A DNA stretch of 64,000 nucleotides from SVTX01 sp964526505 (GTDB lineage: Bacteria; Bacillota; Clostridia; Oscillospirales; CAG-272), in NCBI GenBank assembly GCA_964526505.1, contig CAZGJC010000002.1:10866-74865 (forward strand), read 5' to 3'. Below are positions 52,482 through 60,562 of the stretch, one piece after another (within the stretch, counting starts at the first letter, position 1; the number at the start of each line of letters is the position of its first letter). The notes beneath the pieces are model-generated. The model saw only the letters and a list, made by a program, of their open reading frames with translations. It searched no databases and was not told the DNA's origin. A program made the translations under genes and the position numbers.

Positions 52482-52751
52482 TCATATGATTTTTTTACGT
52501 TCATACAAATACTTTTTCTTTGTTGCTTCGCCTCCACGCAAATGCCGTTCTTCCTTGTTCTTTTCAAGGATACATTTTGCTTCAAGATAAAGTGAAGGAT
52601 TTATGTTTTTTAGATTTTGAGTAATATCCTTATGTACGGTACTTTTGCTTATTCCAAAATGCGTTGCAACACTTCTGACCGTTGTTTTGTTTTCAACGAG
52701 ATATAATGCAAGTATTACACATCTTTCCTTGCAGGACGACAAATACATCAT
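52482..52751 (-). CDS. spoIIID: Sporulation transcriptional regulator SpoIIID
   Basis: Small DNA-binding protein that acts with sigma-E in the mother cell, switching many genes off and on (including the sigK locus) in midsporulation. The 89 residues match the family: an N-terminal helix ERCVILALYLVENKTTV, a helix-turn-helix SVATHFGISKSTVHKDITQNL (about residues 27-47) and a basic C-terminal helix rich in Lys, Arg and Glu, needed for DNA binding. A good sigma-E promoter lies 37 bases upstream, matching the known Bacillus control. Confidence 0.95.
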   Translation of the reverse strand: MMYLSSCKERCVILALYLVENKTTVRSVATHFGISKSTVHKDITQNLKNINPSLYLEAKCILEKNKEERHLRGGEATKKKYLYERKKII

Positions 52752-52788
52752 TATGCGACAACCTCTGAGTATAATATTTATTCAGTTG

Positions 52789-52817
52789 ATTATATGTTGT
52801 AAAACCATTAGATATTA
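52789..52817 (-). promoter_or_regulatory. Sigma-E promoter for spoIIID
   Basis: Minus strand TAATATC (52817-52811) and CATATAAT (52796-52789) with a 14-base spacer. The Bacillus sigma-E consensus is KMATATT-N14/15-CATACAHT: one mismatch in each element. Location and gene fit. Confidence 0.6.
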
Positions 52818-52838
52818 TAACATTTACGGGAGTTTTTA

Positions 52839-53633
52839 ATGTTTCCTGACAATACGTTTATATATGATAAAGAGTTTACGGATATATTGGAAGGAATGAC
52901 TTCAATATCCGCACTGATAAAAGCCATCGATTGTGGTAGTAACGATCGCAAAATCATACGTGTTTTATACGATAAATCAAAATCCGAAAAAAATCGTCGT
53001 GAGCTGTCGTTTCTTGAAATTATGGCACGAAAATTGTCTTTTGACCTTGAAGCAATGGACAGTGGTACACTTGACGCTATAACATCCGGAACCACACATG
53101 GTGGAATAGTTGCTATTTGCACTAAAAGACATCTTGAAAACTTATCATCAATGAAAATTGAAACCGAAAGCAATCCGTTATACGTTTTGCTTGAAGGTAT
53201 AGAAGACCCGTATAACTTTGGTTATTCGGTTCGTTCCTTGTATGCTCTCGGTGTTAATGGTATTATTCTTCCACCGAGAAATTGGTTGGAGTTTTCCGGA
53301 ACGGTTGCACGATCCTCTGCCGGATGTTCCGAACTTGCCGATATGTACATGTCTGAACCTATCTCCGCAGTGAATTTTTTCAAGAAAAAAGGTTTTCGTA
53401 TTATCTGTGCAGGCATTCGTAATTCTGTCTCATTAACGGAGATAAATTTTAATCATCCTACACTTTTAATAGTAGGTGGAGAAAAACGAGGCATTTCACG
53501 CAAATTGTTGGATTTATGCGATGCAACTGTTAGGATAGATTACGGACGAGAATTTAAAGGGTCGTTACCGACCGCATCTGCCGTTTCAGTTATTGCTTTT
53601 GAAGCATTAAGACAAAAGACAATATCTCGGTAG
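52839..53633 (+). CDS. SpoU/TrmH-family RNA methyltransferase
   Basis: SPOUT-fold 2'-O-ribose methyltransferase of 264 residues. The knot motifs are visible: LLEGIEDPYNFGYSVRSLYALGV (motif 1, with the catalytic Asn-Phe-Gly pattern changed to YNFGY), LLIVGGEKRGISRKLLD (motif 2) and GSLPTASAVSVIAFEALRQ (motif 3). The N-terminal part is an unusual substrate-binding domain. Target RNA is unknown; a second, more typical family member (rlmB) lies at 57.0 kb. It shares its upstream region with divergent spoIIID. Confidence 0.83.
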   Translation: MFPDNTFIYDKEFTDILEGMTSISALIKAIDCGSNDRKIIRVLYDKSKSEKNRRELSFLEIMARKLSFDLEAMDSGTLDAITSGTTHGGIVAICTKRHLENLSSMKIETESNPLYVLLEGIEDPYNFGYSVRSLYALGVNGIILPPRNWLEFSGTVARSSAGCSELADMYMSEPISAVNFFKKKGFRIICAGIRNSVSLTEINFNHPTLLIVGGEKRGISRKLLDLCDATVRIDYGREFKGSLPTASAVSVIAFEALRQKTISR

Positions 53634-53749
53634 TACGTAAATATTTTTATTTGTAATAAAAAATTTAATGGTTGGTCTTAATTTGAAGTTGAATTTTATG
53701 CAACTTGGCGTTTAACTGTTATTATATTTCTAAAAAGGAATTTGTAAAA

Positions 53750-54733
53750 TTGGAAAAGAAAAACAAGAAAAAGAAATTTAAACTGTTCGATATGAACAGA
53801 GATGGAAAAGGCATAGAACCGGGCGAAGACAGAACTCCCAATTTGAAATTTTTCTTCAAACAAATAGGTCGAAAATTTTCAAAAATATTGTCATTGAATA
53901 TGCTGATGATATTCCAAGTATTACCTTTGATTTCAGTTGTTTTTTTGTATTTTTTTGCAATGCCGACGACGTCTTCATTTGTATATAAGGAATATCCTAT
54001 CATTTACGGCATGAATTTCGCATCGTCAAATGCAGTATCATCGGCAAATCTAAGTGCATATTCGTATCAACTCGGAATACCGGAAGACGGAGCGGGTCTT
54101 TATTGGATTTTTGGTATCATAATCGTAGTATTTGTTCTTACTTACGGATTGCAAAAGGTCGGTTCTATATACGTAACTCGTGGACTTGTAAGGGGCGACA
54201 GCGTATTTATTTTGTCCGATTTCTTTTATGGTATAAAGAAAAATATAAAGCAAGGTATAATTTTCGGGATAATCGACTGCATTTGTATGTTCACTCTTGC
54301 ATATGATTTTATATATTTTTACAGGTCCGCACCGACGGGATTTACTAACTTTATGTACGTGCTGACGTTTGCTCTTGCTGTAATATATATTATTATGAGA
54401 TTTTATATTTATCTTATGCTTGTTACTTTTAATATAAAAATCACAAAGGCAATAAAGAATGCATTTATATTCTCTATTTTAGGCATTAAAAGAAATCTTA
54501 TGGCATGTCTCGGTCTTGTGATAGTTTCTGCTGTTGCCTTTATTCCCATGCTGTTGTTTTTACCGAAGTATGGAGTATTCCTTGTTCTTCCGTTGATCTA
54601 CTATCTTGGTATATGTTCTTTTATATATACATATGCGGCATACCCGATAATTCAAAAATATATGATTGATCCCGTACCGCCCAAAGATACCGATGATGAA
54701 GTTGATGAAGGACCGGAACTTTTGACAGAATAA
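53750..54733 (+). CDS. DUF624-like polytopic membrane protein with TTG start
   Basis: About 327 residues. The only start with a ribosome site (AAAGGA) is TTG at 53750; another TTG at 53705 has none. A basic N terminus (KKNKKKKFKLFD) precedes about six membrane helices. FFKQIGRKFSKILSLNMLMIFQVLPLI resembles the opening of YesL/DUF624 proteins, as do the GLVRGDSVFILSDFFYGIKKNIKQ and FNIKITKAIKNAFIFSILGIKRNL blocks. The C-terminal tail is acidic. DUF624 proteins often sit near sugar-ABC or PTS systems; none is here. Function unknown. Confidence 0.65.
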   Translation: MEKKNKKKKFKLFDMNRDGKGIEPGEDRTPNLKFFFKQIGRKFSKILSLNMLMIFQVLPLISVVFLYFFAMPTTSSFVYKEYPIIYGMNFASSNAVSSANLSAYSYQLGIPEDGAGLYWIFGIIIVVFVLTYGLQKVGSIYVTRGLVRGDSVFILSDFFYGIKKNIKQGIIFGIIDCICMFTLAYDFIYFYRSAPTGFTNFMYVLTFALAVIYIIMRFYIYLMLVTFNIKITKAIKNAFIFSILGIKRNLMACLGLVIVSAVAFIPMLLFLPKYGVFLVLPLIYYLGICSFIYTYAAYPIIQKYMIDPVPPKDTDDEVDEGPELLTE

Positions 54734-54772
54734 AAAAACGCTTGCCGTGCTTGTAACGGCAAGCGTTTTTTA
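54733..54772. terminator. Bidirectional terminator between the DUF624 gene and the deacetylases
   Basis: Perfect stem of at least ten bases CGCTTGCCGT / ACGGCAAGCG (54739-54748 and 54756-54765) extended by A/T tracts on both sides. Confidence 0.9.
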
Positions 54773-55480
54773 TTGATTAGAACCAATCAATTCGCTGACA
54801 GTGACAAAATGGTAACCTTTTTCAACCAAAACGGGAATAAACAGTTCGAGTGCTTCGATAGTTGGACTGTTATGACCTATGAAATCGTGCATAAGAATAA
54901 CGTCCCCGGATTTTATATTATTAACAACGTTGCTGTATATTTCGTGCGGAGGCGTATGTGCCCAGTCACGGGTATCAATATCCCATAAAATAACTTTATA
55001 ATTTAGAGAACGTGCAACCGTTTCTACACACCCTTTCATAAATCCTTCCGGTGGACGAAATAAATTTGTGGTTGTATGAGCGGTTTTGTATATTTCATCC
55101 TGACATTTGTTTATTTCGGACATTAGCGTATTTTCATTTGTACCGGAAAGATGCGGATGATTGTAGGTGTGATTTGCTATTTCGTGACCACGTTTTTTTA
55201 TTTCTTTTAGAGTATTTGGATAATTGTTGGCATTTATTCCGATAACAAAAAATGTAGCCTTTATATTATATTTATCCAAAACGTCTAATATTTTGGGTGT
55301 TAATTTGGGGTGAGGACCATCGTCGAAGGTCAGTGCGATTTTCATGCTGTCATTTTTATTGTTGTAATATACGTTTGTCACGTCTTTACTTTTCGGTATT
55401 TCATTTTTAGTTTGAACAATAAAATTCATACAAAAGGCAATAATTAGTGCGAAAGATATGACTTTATAAATTGCTTTCAT
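54770..55480 (-). CDS. Polysaccharide deacetylase (CE4/NodB), secreted
   Basis: Removes acetyl groups from cell-wall or surface sugars. An N-terminal signal or anchor helix (about residues 5-20) precedes one NodB domain: motif 1 IALTFDDGPHPKLTPKIL, motif 2 HEIANHTYNHPHLSG (metal His pair), motif 3 FRPPEGFMK, motif 4 DWAH and motif 5 ILMHDFIGHNSPTIEAL, all intact, so it should be active. It has 236 residues. It is the second gene of a two-gene unit with the pdaA-like gene, overlapping it by four bases, so a related spore or wall role is likely. Confidence 0.9.
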   Translation of the reverse strand: MKAIYKVISFALIIAFCMNFIVQTKNEIPKSKDVTNVYYNNKNDSMKIALTFDDGPHPKLTPKILDVLDKYNIKATFFVIGINANNYPNTLKEIKKRGHEIANHTYNHPHLSGTNENTLMSEINKCQDEIYKTAHTTTNLFRPPEGFMKGCVETVARSLNYKVILWDIDTRDWAHTPPHEIYSNVVNNIKSGDVILMHDFIGHNSPTIEALELFIPVLVEKGYHFVTVSELIGSNQ

Positions 55481-56289
55481 TGATTGTTTTCACCTGATTT
55501 TGTATCACCGCACAAGTCATATAGTGACCCGAATGAATACCCCTGTGCTTTCAGTTCCGTTATTACGTCGTTAAGAATTTTGGCGTTCGTTGAGGATGTT
55601 GGATGAAGAAGAATAATGGCACCGTTATGAATATTATCCAATATTTTTTTCTTGGCGGTGTCTGCATTCATCTGCTTGTTGTTATCCCAGTCCGCATAAG
55701 CAAAACTCCAAAATATTGTTTGATATCCCATATCAGATGCATATTGCAAACTTGCCTCATCAAATCTACCCTCGGGAGGTCGGTAAAATTTGTCAATCGA
55801 CTTCCCCGTTTTTTCTTTGCAGGTGTCCTCGAGTCGCTGAAGTTCACTTTTAAATTCCGATTGATTTAGACCAACCATAATTTTGTGTGAATAAGTGTGG
55901 TTGCATACAAGATGTCCCTCATCAAACATACGGTTGACAAGAGCGGTATTGCTTTCGATTAAATTTCCTAGAACAAAAAAAGCACCCGTTACGTTTTGAT
56001 CTTTGAGAATATTCAGAATTTTACTTACATTCCCATTTTCATACCCGGCGTCAAAAGTCAAATACAACACCTTTTCGGGATTGTTGTCTCCGTGTTTTTT
56101 GTCAATGGCGAAGCCGTTGTATTTCTCCACAAATGATATTTCGCCCCCTATTGATGGTTGGGTATGGTCTTTTGTTCGTTTACAATACCAAGAGTATCCC
56201 GGGTACGTTGCACACGTTTGTATGACAAACAAAGTGCATATGGCATAAATTATTAAAGCATATATCGTTAATTTGATTTTTTGTTTCAA
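55477..56289 (-). CDS. pdaA: Spore-cortex delta-lactam polysaccharide deacetylase, PdaA type
   Basis: Removes acetyl groups from MurNAc so that muramic delta-lactam, the mark of spore cortex, can form. The 270-residue protein has a signal/anchor helix, then YSWYCKRTKDHTQP and EKYNGFAIDKK, which match the PdaA N-terminal domain. The NodB domain follows: LYLTFDAGYENGNVSKIL (DAGYENG, not DDGP, as in PdaA), HLVCNHTYSHKIM, FYRPPEGRFDEASL and IILLHPTSSTNAK. The start is TTG at 56289 behind a full GGAGGTGAT site. It precedes a second deacetylase gene, overlapping it by four bases. Confidence 0.87.
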   Translation of the reverse strand: MKQKIKLTIYALIIYAICTLFVIQTCATYPGYSWYCKRTKDHTQPSIGGEISFVEKYNGFAIDKKHGDNNPEKVLYLTFDAGYENGNVSKILNILKDQNVTGAFFVLGNLIESNTALVNRMFDEGHLVCNHTYSHKIMVGLNQSEFKSELQRLEDTCKEKTGKSIDKFYRPPEGRFDEASLQYASDMGYQTIFWSFAYADWDNNKQMNADTAKKKILDNIHNGAIILLHPTSSTNAKILNDVITELKAQGYSFGSLYDLCGDTKSGENNQ

Positions 56290-56535
56290 ATCAAATCACC
56301 TCCAAAATTCATCTGATATTATTTTGCTATGACAATATCCGAATAATTTAATGAAAAATAATGAATTTCTGCAATTTAAATAGATATTGTCACAATGTTG
56401 TTAATTTAGGAAAATAATTGTAAAATATTTATATTCTATTGATTTTCTTGACGATATAATGTATAATAATGTTGTCAATGTAAAAAGGTCAACAGTTGTT
56501 ATTTCTTAAATAGTATCGACGAAAGAAATTTTGCT
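56290..56535. other. AT-rich intergenic region between pdaA and the small membrane protein gene
   Basis: Holds the strong GGAGGTGAT ribosome site of pdaA on the minus strand and the plus-strand promoter at 56439. I see no convincing sporulation promoter for pdaA, although one would be expected. Confidence 0.5.
56439..56467 (+). promoter_or_regulatory. Sigma-A promoter for the small membrane protein gene
   Basis: TTGATT (56439-56444), 17-base spacer, TATAAT (56462-56467). Confidence 0.7.
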
Positions 56536-56868
56536 ATGTTAGAGATAATTGTAAGAATATTGATTGGAATTGTGGTAGGATTTATATGTGGTATAATTCC
56601 GCTTATTTTAGGTTTTATTATCGGAAAAGTAAGCGGAGGCGTAATAGGACTGCTTGTCTGCTTTTTTTGCGGTGCGTTATTCGGATTTTTGGATAAGTCA
56701 ATGTCCCTGTCGATTGTTGTAGCCGTAATTGTAGTTTTGTTTCTTGTTATTGATAAGAGTAAACCGATATCCAAAACTGTTAAAAACACGAAAACAACCG
56801 ATAGTGACAATGTGGCAGATAAGAGTGACAAAGATATATCCGCAGAAAATGGTGGAAATTTGCGATAA
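56536..56868 (+). CDS. Small hypothetical membrane protein
   Basis: A 110-residue protein with three closely spaced membrane helices (about residues 3-28, 30-50 and 57-74; Gly-rich, GIVVGFICGIIPLILGFIIG) and a hydrophilic acidic tail from residue 76 (SDNVADKSDKDISAEN). It is reminiscent of small glycine-rich membrane proteins of unknown function. It has its own promoter and terminator, with GAAAG ahead of the ATG, so it is a real single-gene unit. I do not recognise a family. Confidence 0.6.
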   Translation: MLEIIVRILIGIVVGFICGIIPLILGFIIGKVSGGVIGLLVCFFCGALFGFLDKSMSLSIVVAVIVVLFLVIDKSKPISKTVKNTKTTDSDNVADKSDKDISAENGGNLR

Positions 56869-56884
56869 ATGTAAAAAAATTGAT

Positions 56885-56932
56885 AACCGCAGAGGGACAA
56901 ATGCGTAATTGTTCGCTCTGCGGTTGTTTTAA
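56885..56932 (+). terminator. Terminator of the small membrane protein gene
   Basis: Ten-base stem AACCGCAGAG / CTCTGCGGTT (56885-56894 and 56916-56925), followed by GTTTTAATTT. Confidence 0.78.
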
Positions 56933-57031
56933 TTTGAAAAAATATTTTGTTTTTGTCTATACAAAAAAGGTAATTTATGATATAATGAAGTGAGTTATAT
57001 ATGTTTTGAGGAAACTGAAAGGACGTGTATT

Positions 57032-57892
57032 ATGTCAGGACGTAAAAATAATAACGAAAATAGATACGCTTTAAACAAAAATACCGATACAAAAGGTAGT
57101 GCAAGACGCACGTATGAAGATAGAAAAATTTCAAGTGATACCGAGCAACCGATGCCGGAGGGTCTTATCATGGGACGTAATGCGGTAAGAGAGTTGCTTA
57201 GGTCAGGTCGTGATATAGATAAACTCTTGGTGCAAAGAGGAAATAGAGAGGGTTCTATTGTTGCTATTGTTGCAGAGGCAATAGACAGAGGAATACCTGT
57301 TGTAGAGTCGGACAAGTCGAAACTTGACGCAATGTCCGGTTTCGTCCCTCATCAAGGTGTTATCGCCATGGCATCCGAAAAAGAATATTGCTCTGTCGAG
57401 GATATACTCAATGTAGCACGAGAGCGTGGAGAAAGTCCGCTTTTGGTTATTGCGGACGGAATTACCGACCCATATAATCTCGGTGCATTGATTAGATGTG
57501 CCGAGGGTGCGGGGGCACATGGTTTGATTATATCAAAACGGAGAGCGGTTGGACTAACTCCGCTTGTTGCAAAATCCAGTACAGGAGCAATAGAACATTT
57601 GGCAATTGCCAAGGTGTCTAATATAGCAAACACTGTCCGTTCTCTGAAAGAAAAAGGCATTTGGGTGTTTGCCGCAGAAGCGGGTGGAACACCGTATTAT
57701 GAAACTAATTTTAAAGGTCCTTGTGCATTGGTATTCGGAAGCGAAGGGAATGGTGTTTCTTCCGTAGTTATTGATAATTGCGATGTTCTCACATCTATAC
57801 CTATGTACGGACACGTTAACTCATTCAACGTTTCCACTGCCGCAGCGGTAATTCTATGCGAAGCGGCAAGACAAAATCGCACGTTATCATAA
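57032..57892 (+). CDS. rlmB: 23S rRNA (guanosine-2'-O-)-methyltransferase RlmB type
   Basis: SPOUT methyltransferase expected to modify G2251-equivalent in 23S rRNA. It has 286 residues from ATG 57032 (GAAAGGA upstream; the frame opens at 56990). The charged N-terminal tail (about 35 residues) is not conserved. Then come the SpoU_sub_bind domain (IMGRNAVRELLRSGRDIDKLLVQ), VIADGITDPYNLGALIRCAEGAG (motif 1), LVFGSEGNGVSSVVIDNCD (motif 2) and GHVNSFNVSTAAAVILCEAAR (motif 3). Twenty-seven bases before the pseudo-ATPase gene, so possibly co-transcribed with it. Confidence 0.92.
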   Translation: MSGRKNNNENRYALNKNTDTKGSARRTYEDRKISSDTEQPMPEGLIMGRNAVRELLRSGRDIDKLLVQRGNREGSIVAIVAEAIDRGIPVVESDKSKLDAMSGFVPHQGVIAMASEKEYCSVEDILNVARERGESPLLVIADGITDPYNLGALIRCAEGAGAHGLIISKRRAVGLTPLVAKSSTGAIEHLAIAKVSNIANTVRSLKEKGIWVFAAEAGGTPYYETNFKGPCALVFGSEGNGVSSVVIDNCDVLTSIPMYGHVNSFNVSTAAAVILCEAARQNRTLS

Positions 57893-57919
57893 AACGATTA
57901 TTTGTTGGGAGGTGACTTT

Positions 57920-60538
57920 ATGGGCAATAAAAACCAAAACGGAGAAAATGATATAAGTTCTATACTTAATCAATTAAAAATGGCTTATAGTGTTGCTGAC
58001 GAAGATTATGCAGACGATGTCTTGAACTCCGAACCCGTTTATGAAGATTCGGAATTGAGTTCCCTGCTCTCCAAAATAATTTCGGAAAATAACGATGATA
58101 GTGACGAAGAGGAGAATGATTTTTCGGAATGTATAATTGACGACCATATAATAGATGACAATGCAGAGGGCTGTGAGTGCGATGACTCGGATATGTCGGA
58201 AGAAGATGATGGCATACTGATGTTTGATGACGAAGAAAACGATGAGGAACAGCCGTCAATCATAAGTGAAGAACTCTGTAAATATGACAACGCATCTCAA
58301 AATGACTCGATTTTAGGCGAAGATGAGGCGTTGCCGGAACATATAGATGTCCCGAGCAATCAAATAGACGATGAGTTTGCGTTATTCGAAAATATAAAAA
58401 ATGCAGACATGTCTGATGAAGAAGCACTCGACGTTGATGATGCGTGCAAGGACGTTGCGAAAAGTACCGATGATTCTTCAACATCGAAAACCATTGAAGA
58501 AAAACCGTATATTGTATTGTCATCGGATGAATATACCGATGACCCGTTGCAGTGGCATTTGAATGTGAGTGACGGTGTATGTACACAGGAAATTCCCGAA
58601 AAGACGGCAGATGGTAGCGTACCTAAAAACGAAGAAATACAAGACGATGATATTTCACTGCTGTTGCAACTCGGTTATAAAAAAGAACTTAAAAGCAAAA
58701 TAGGATCCGAGCGTACTGATTCGGTTATTCAAAATATAACAAATTCATATCGTCCGGATAAGGATAAAATTCCGTTTGGTTTCTGCGGAAAAGAATTTTC
58801 ATCAAAAGACCAAATAGAGTCTATTAAGCGAAAGTATGATTACGATAAACGTAATTTGATAGTCAAAATTGCGATTTTGTTGTCAATTGCATTTGTGCTT
58901 TTATTGCTTAATATTGTATTTAAGGGACGTGAAGATACAAATTATTTGATAATGTTCCCTTTTATGGAATTGATAGTAATGTTGCTCGGATGCTTTATCA
59001 TACGCCGTGAACTTTTATCCGGAACAATTGGGATTTTCAAATTTTCCCCTAATATATTCGCCTTACCACTTCTCTCTTTACTTGTTTTTGTGGCATATGA
59101 TGCCTTTTTAATTGTAAGTTGTTTTGTAGACTCTTTGGCGGTCGATATTGCCATTGCACCATTATTTGGGTTTGAAACGGCATTGTTATTTGTCTTCGCT
59201 CTTTTGTCACAACTTATGAATTGTGTACGAGAACAGAAAACATTTAATTTGATTTCTTCCGAAAAACAACTGTATGCAGGCGAAATATTCGTTTCAAAAG
59301 AAAAAGATGTTGTCACAAGAGATGAAAGAAGTATACATACTCACGAAATCAGAAAACAAATCAAAGGCAATGCCGTAATTATAAAGAAAACCAAATATGT
59401 GGCTGAATATTTCAAACGTAGTGCGGAATCTTTTTATAATTCGCCATATTCCGCATGGTCGTTAATTCTTGCCCTGTTTTCGTCTGTTGTTATTACTTGT
59501 GTTTTGATAGCGAAATCAACTAATATATCCGATATTGTCACTTCAATAGCATTTTCAATATACATATGTATTTCGGCGTCATTTGTATTGAGTTTCCCTT
59601 TTGTTACTTATGTTATATCCAAACGCTTAAATGAAAAAGGATGTGCATTTGTTGGCATCGGTGCAATTAAAGAGTATGAAAAAACCAATTCGGTCATATT
59701 TCCCGATACAGTTGCATTTGAATTAAATGATAGTATTGAAATGATTTCGCTCGGAGATAATGACGTCAATACTTCAATTAAAACCGCAAACAGATTGTTT
59801 GCGTCGCTGGGAGGAACTCTTTATAAATCTGTAACCGACAATTCAATTTGCAGTGATGAACCGGTTGGCATTGCAAATATTGATATAGCACTTACAAATG
59901 ATAACGGTATTGAATTATATATGGATAACGAAACGCATATTCTGTTGGGAAACAGAAAATTCATTTTGTCATATAGAAAAAGAGTTGATTTTTCAGTAGA
60001 GGATTTTATCCCGGATACCAAATACAAAGATAAAGATATTCTCTACGTTGTAATTGACGGTAAACTTTCCCTCGCATATATTGTTTCAACACAACTTAAA
60101 GAAAGTTTTAAAGACGTTGTAAAATTATTAACTCAAAACAGTATCAAAACGATGGTTTCTACATATGAGCCAAATGTAAAACCCACACGCACGCAAGAGG
60201 GAAAAATCGGCGTGTACAGACAGTATGAATATGAATCTTCCACAAAAAGTGTATCACGCTTCGGTGGGATTGTATCATCGGAAGATGCTACTAATATTGC
60301 ATACGCACTTGTTGCATTGAAGGATATAAGAAAAATCACAAAAAAATCATCGCAACTGTCTTTGGGTATTATTTTAATCGGATTTGTTATGGCAATAGCG
60401 GTGTCTCTTATTGGTTATCTTCTGCCGATAATGAGACCGATATTAAAGTACAGAGATATTATAGCGGTTCTTTTCCAAATTCTCGGTGTGGCGGTTATTG
60501 CTATAAATACAATTAGAATTTTAAAAAATAATAAATAA
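57920..60538 (+). CDS. Large membrane protein resembling a catalytically dead P1B-type ATPase, with long acidic N terminus
   Basis: The ATG at 57920 follows GGGAGGTG and gives 872 residues. Residues 1-265 are very acidic and probably disordered. Predicted helices then fall as four (about 314-430), two (about 513-568) and two (about 815-868), the 4+2+2 order of P1B-type ATPases. LSFPFVTYVISKRLNEKGCAFVG then AIKEYEKTNSVIFPDTVAF lines up with the CPx helix and the phosphorylation region, but DKTGT is replaced by PDTVAF, and TGE, TGD and GDGxND are absent. LLGNRKFI and YVVIDGKLSLAYIVS resemble the nucleotide and P-domain parts. It cannot pump by the usual cycle. Confidence 0.6.
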   Translation: MGNKNQNGENDISSILNQLKMAYSVADEDYADDVLNSEPVYEDSELSSLLSKIISENNDDSDEEENDFSECIIDDHIIDDNAEGCECDDSDMSEEDDGILMFDDEENDEEQPSIISEELCKYDNASQNDSILGEDEALPEHIDVPSNQIDDEFALFENIKNADMSDEEALDVDDACKDVAKSTDDSSTSKTIEEKPYIVLSSDEYTDDPLQWHLNVSDGVCTQEIPEKTADGSVPKNEEIQDDDISLLLQLGYKKELKSKIGSERTDSVIQNITNSYRPDKDKIPFGFCGKEFSSKDQIESIKRKYDYDKRNLIVKIAILLSIAFVLLLLNIVFKGREDTNYLIMFPFMELIVMLLGCFIIRRELLSGTIGIFKFSPNIFALPLLSLLVFVAYDAFLIVSCFVDSLAVDIAIAPLFGFETALLFVFALLSQLMNCVREQKTFNLISSEKQLYAGEIFVSKEKDVVTRDERSIHTHEIRKQIKGNAVIIKKTKYVAEYFKRSAESFYNSPYSAWSLILALFSSVVITCVLIAKSTNISDIVTSIAFSIYICISASFVLSFPFVTYVISKRLNEKGCAFVGIGAIKEYEKTNSVIFPDTVAFELNDSIEMISLGDNDVNTSIKTANRLFASLGGTLYKSVTDNSICSDEPVGIANIDIALTNDNGIELYMDNETHILLGNRKFILSYRKRVDFSVEDFIPDTKYKDKDILYVVIDGKLSLAYIVSTQLKESFKDVVKLLTQNSIKTMVSTYEPNVKPTRTQEGKIGVYRQYEYESSTKSVSRFGGIVSSEDATNIAYALVALKDIRKITKKSSQLSLGIILIGFVMAIAVSLIGYLLPIMRPILKYRDIIAVLFQILGVAVIAINTIRILKNNK

Positions 60539-60562
60539 TAAATAAATTTAAGAAGGGACATT

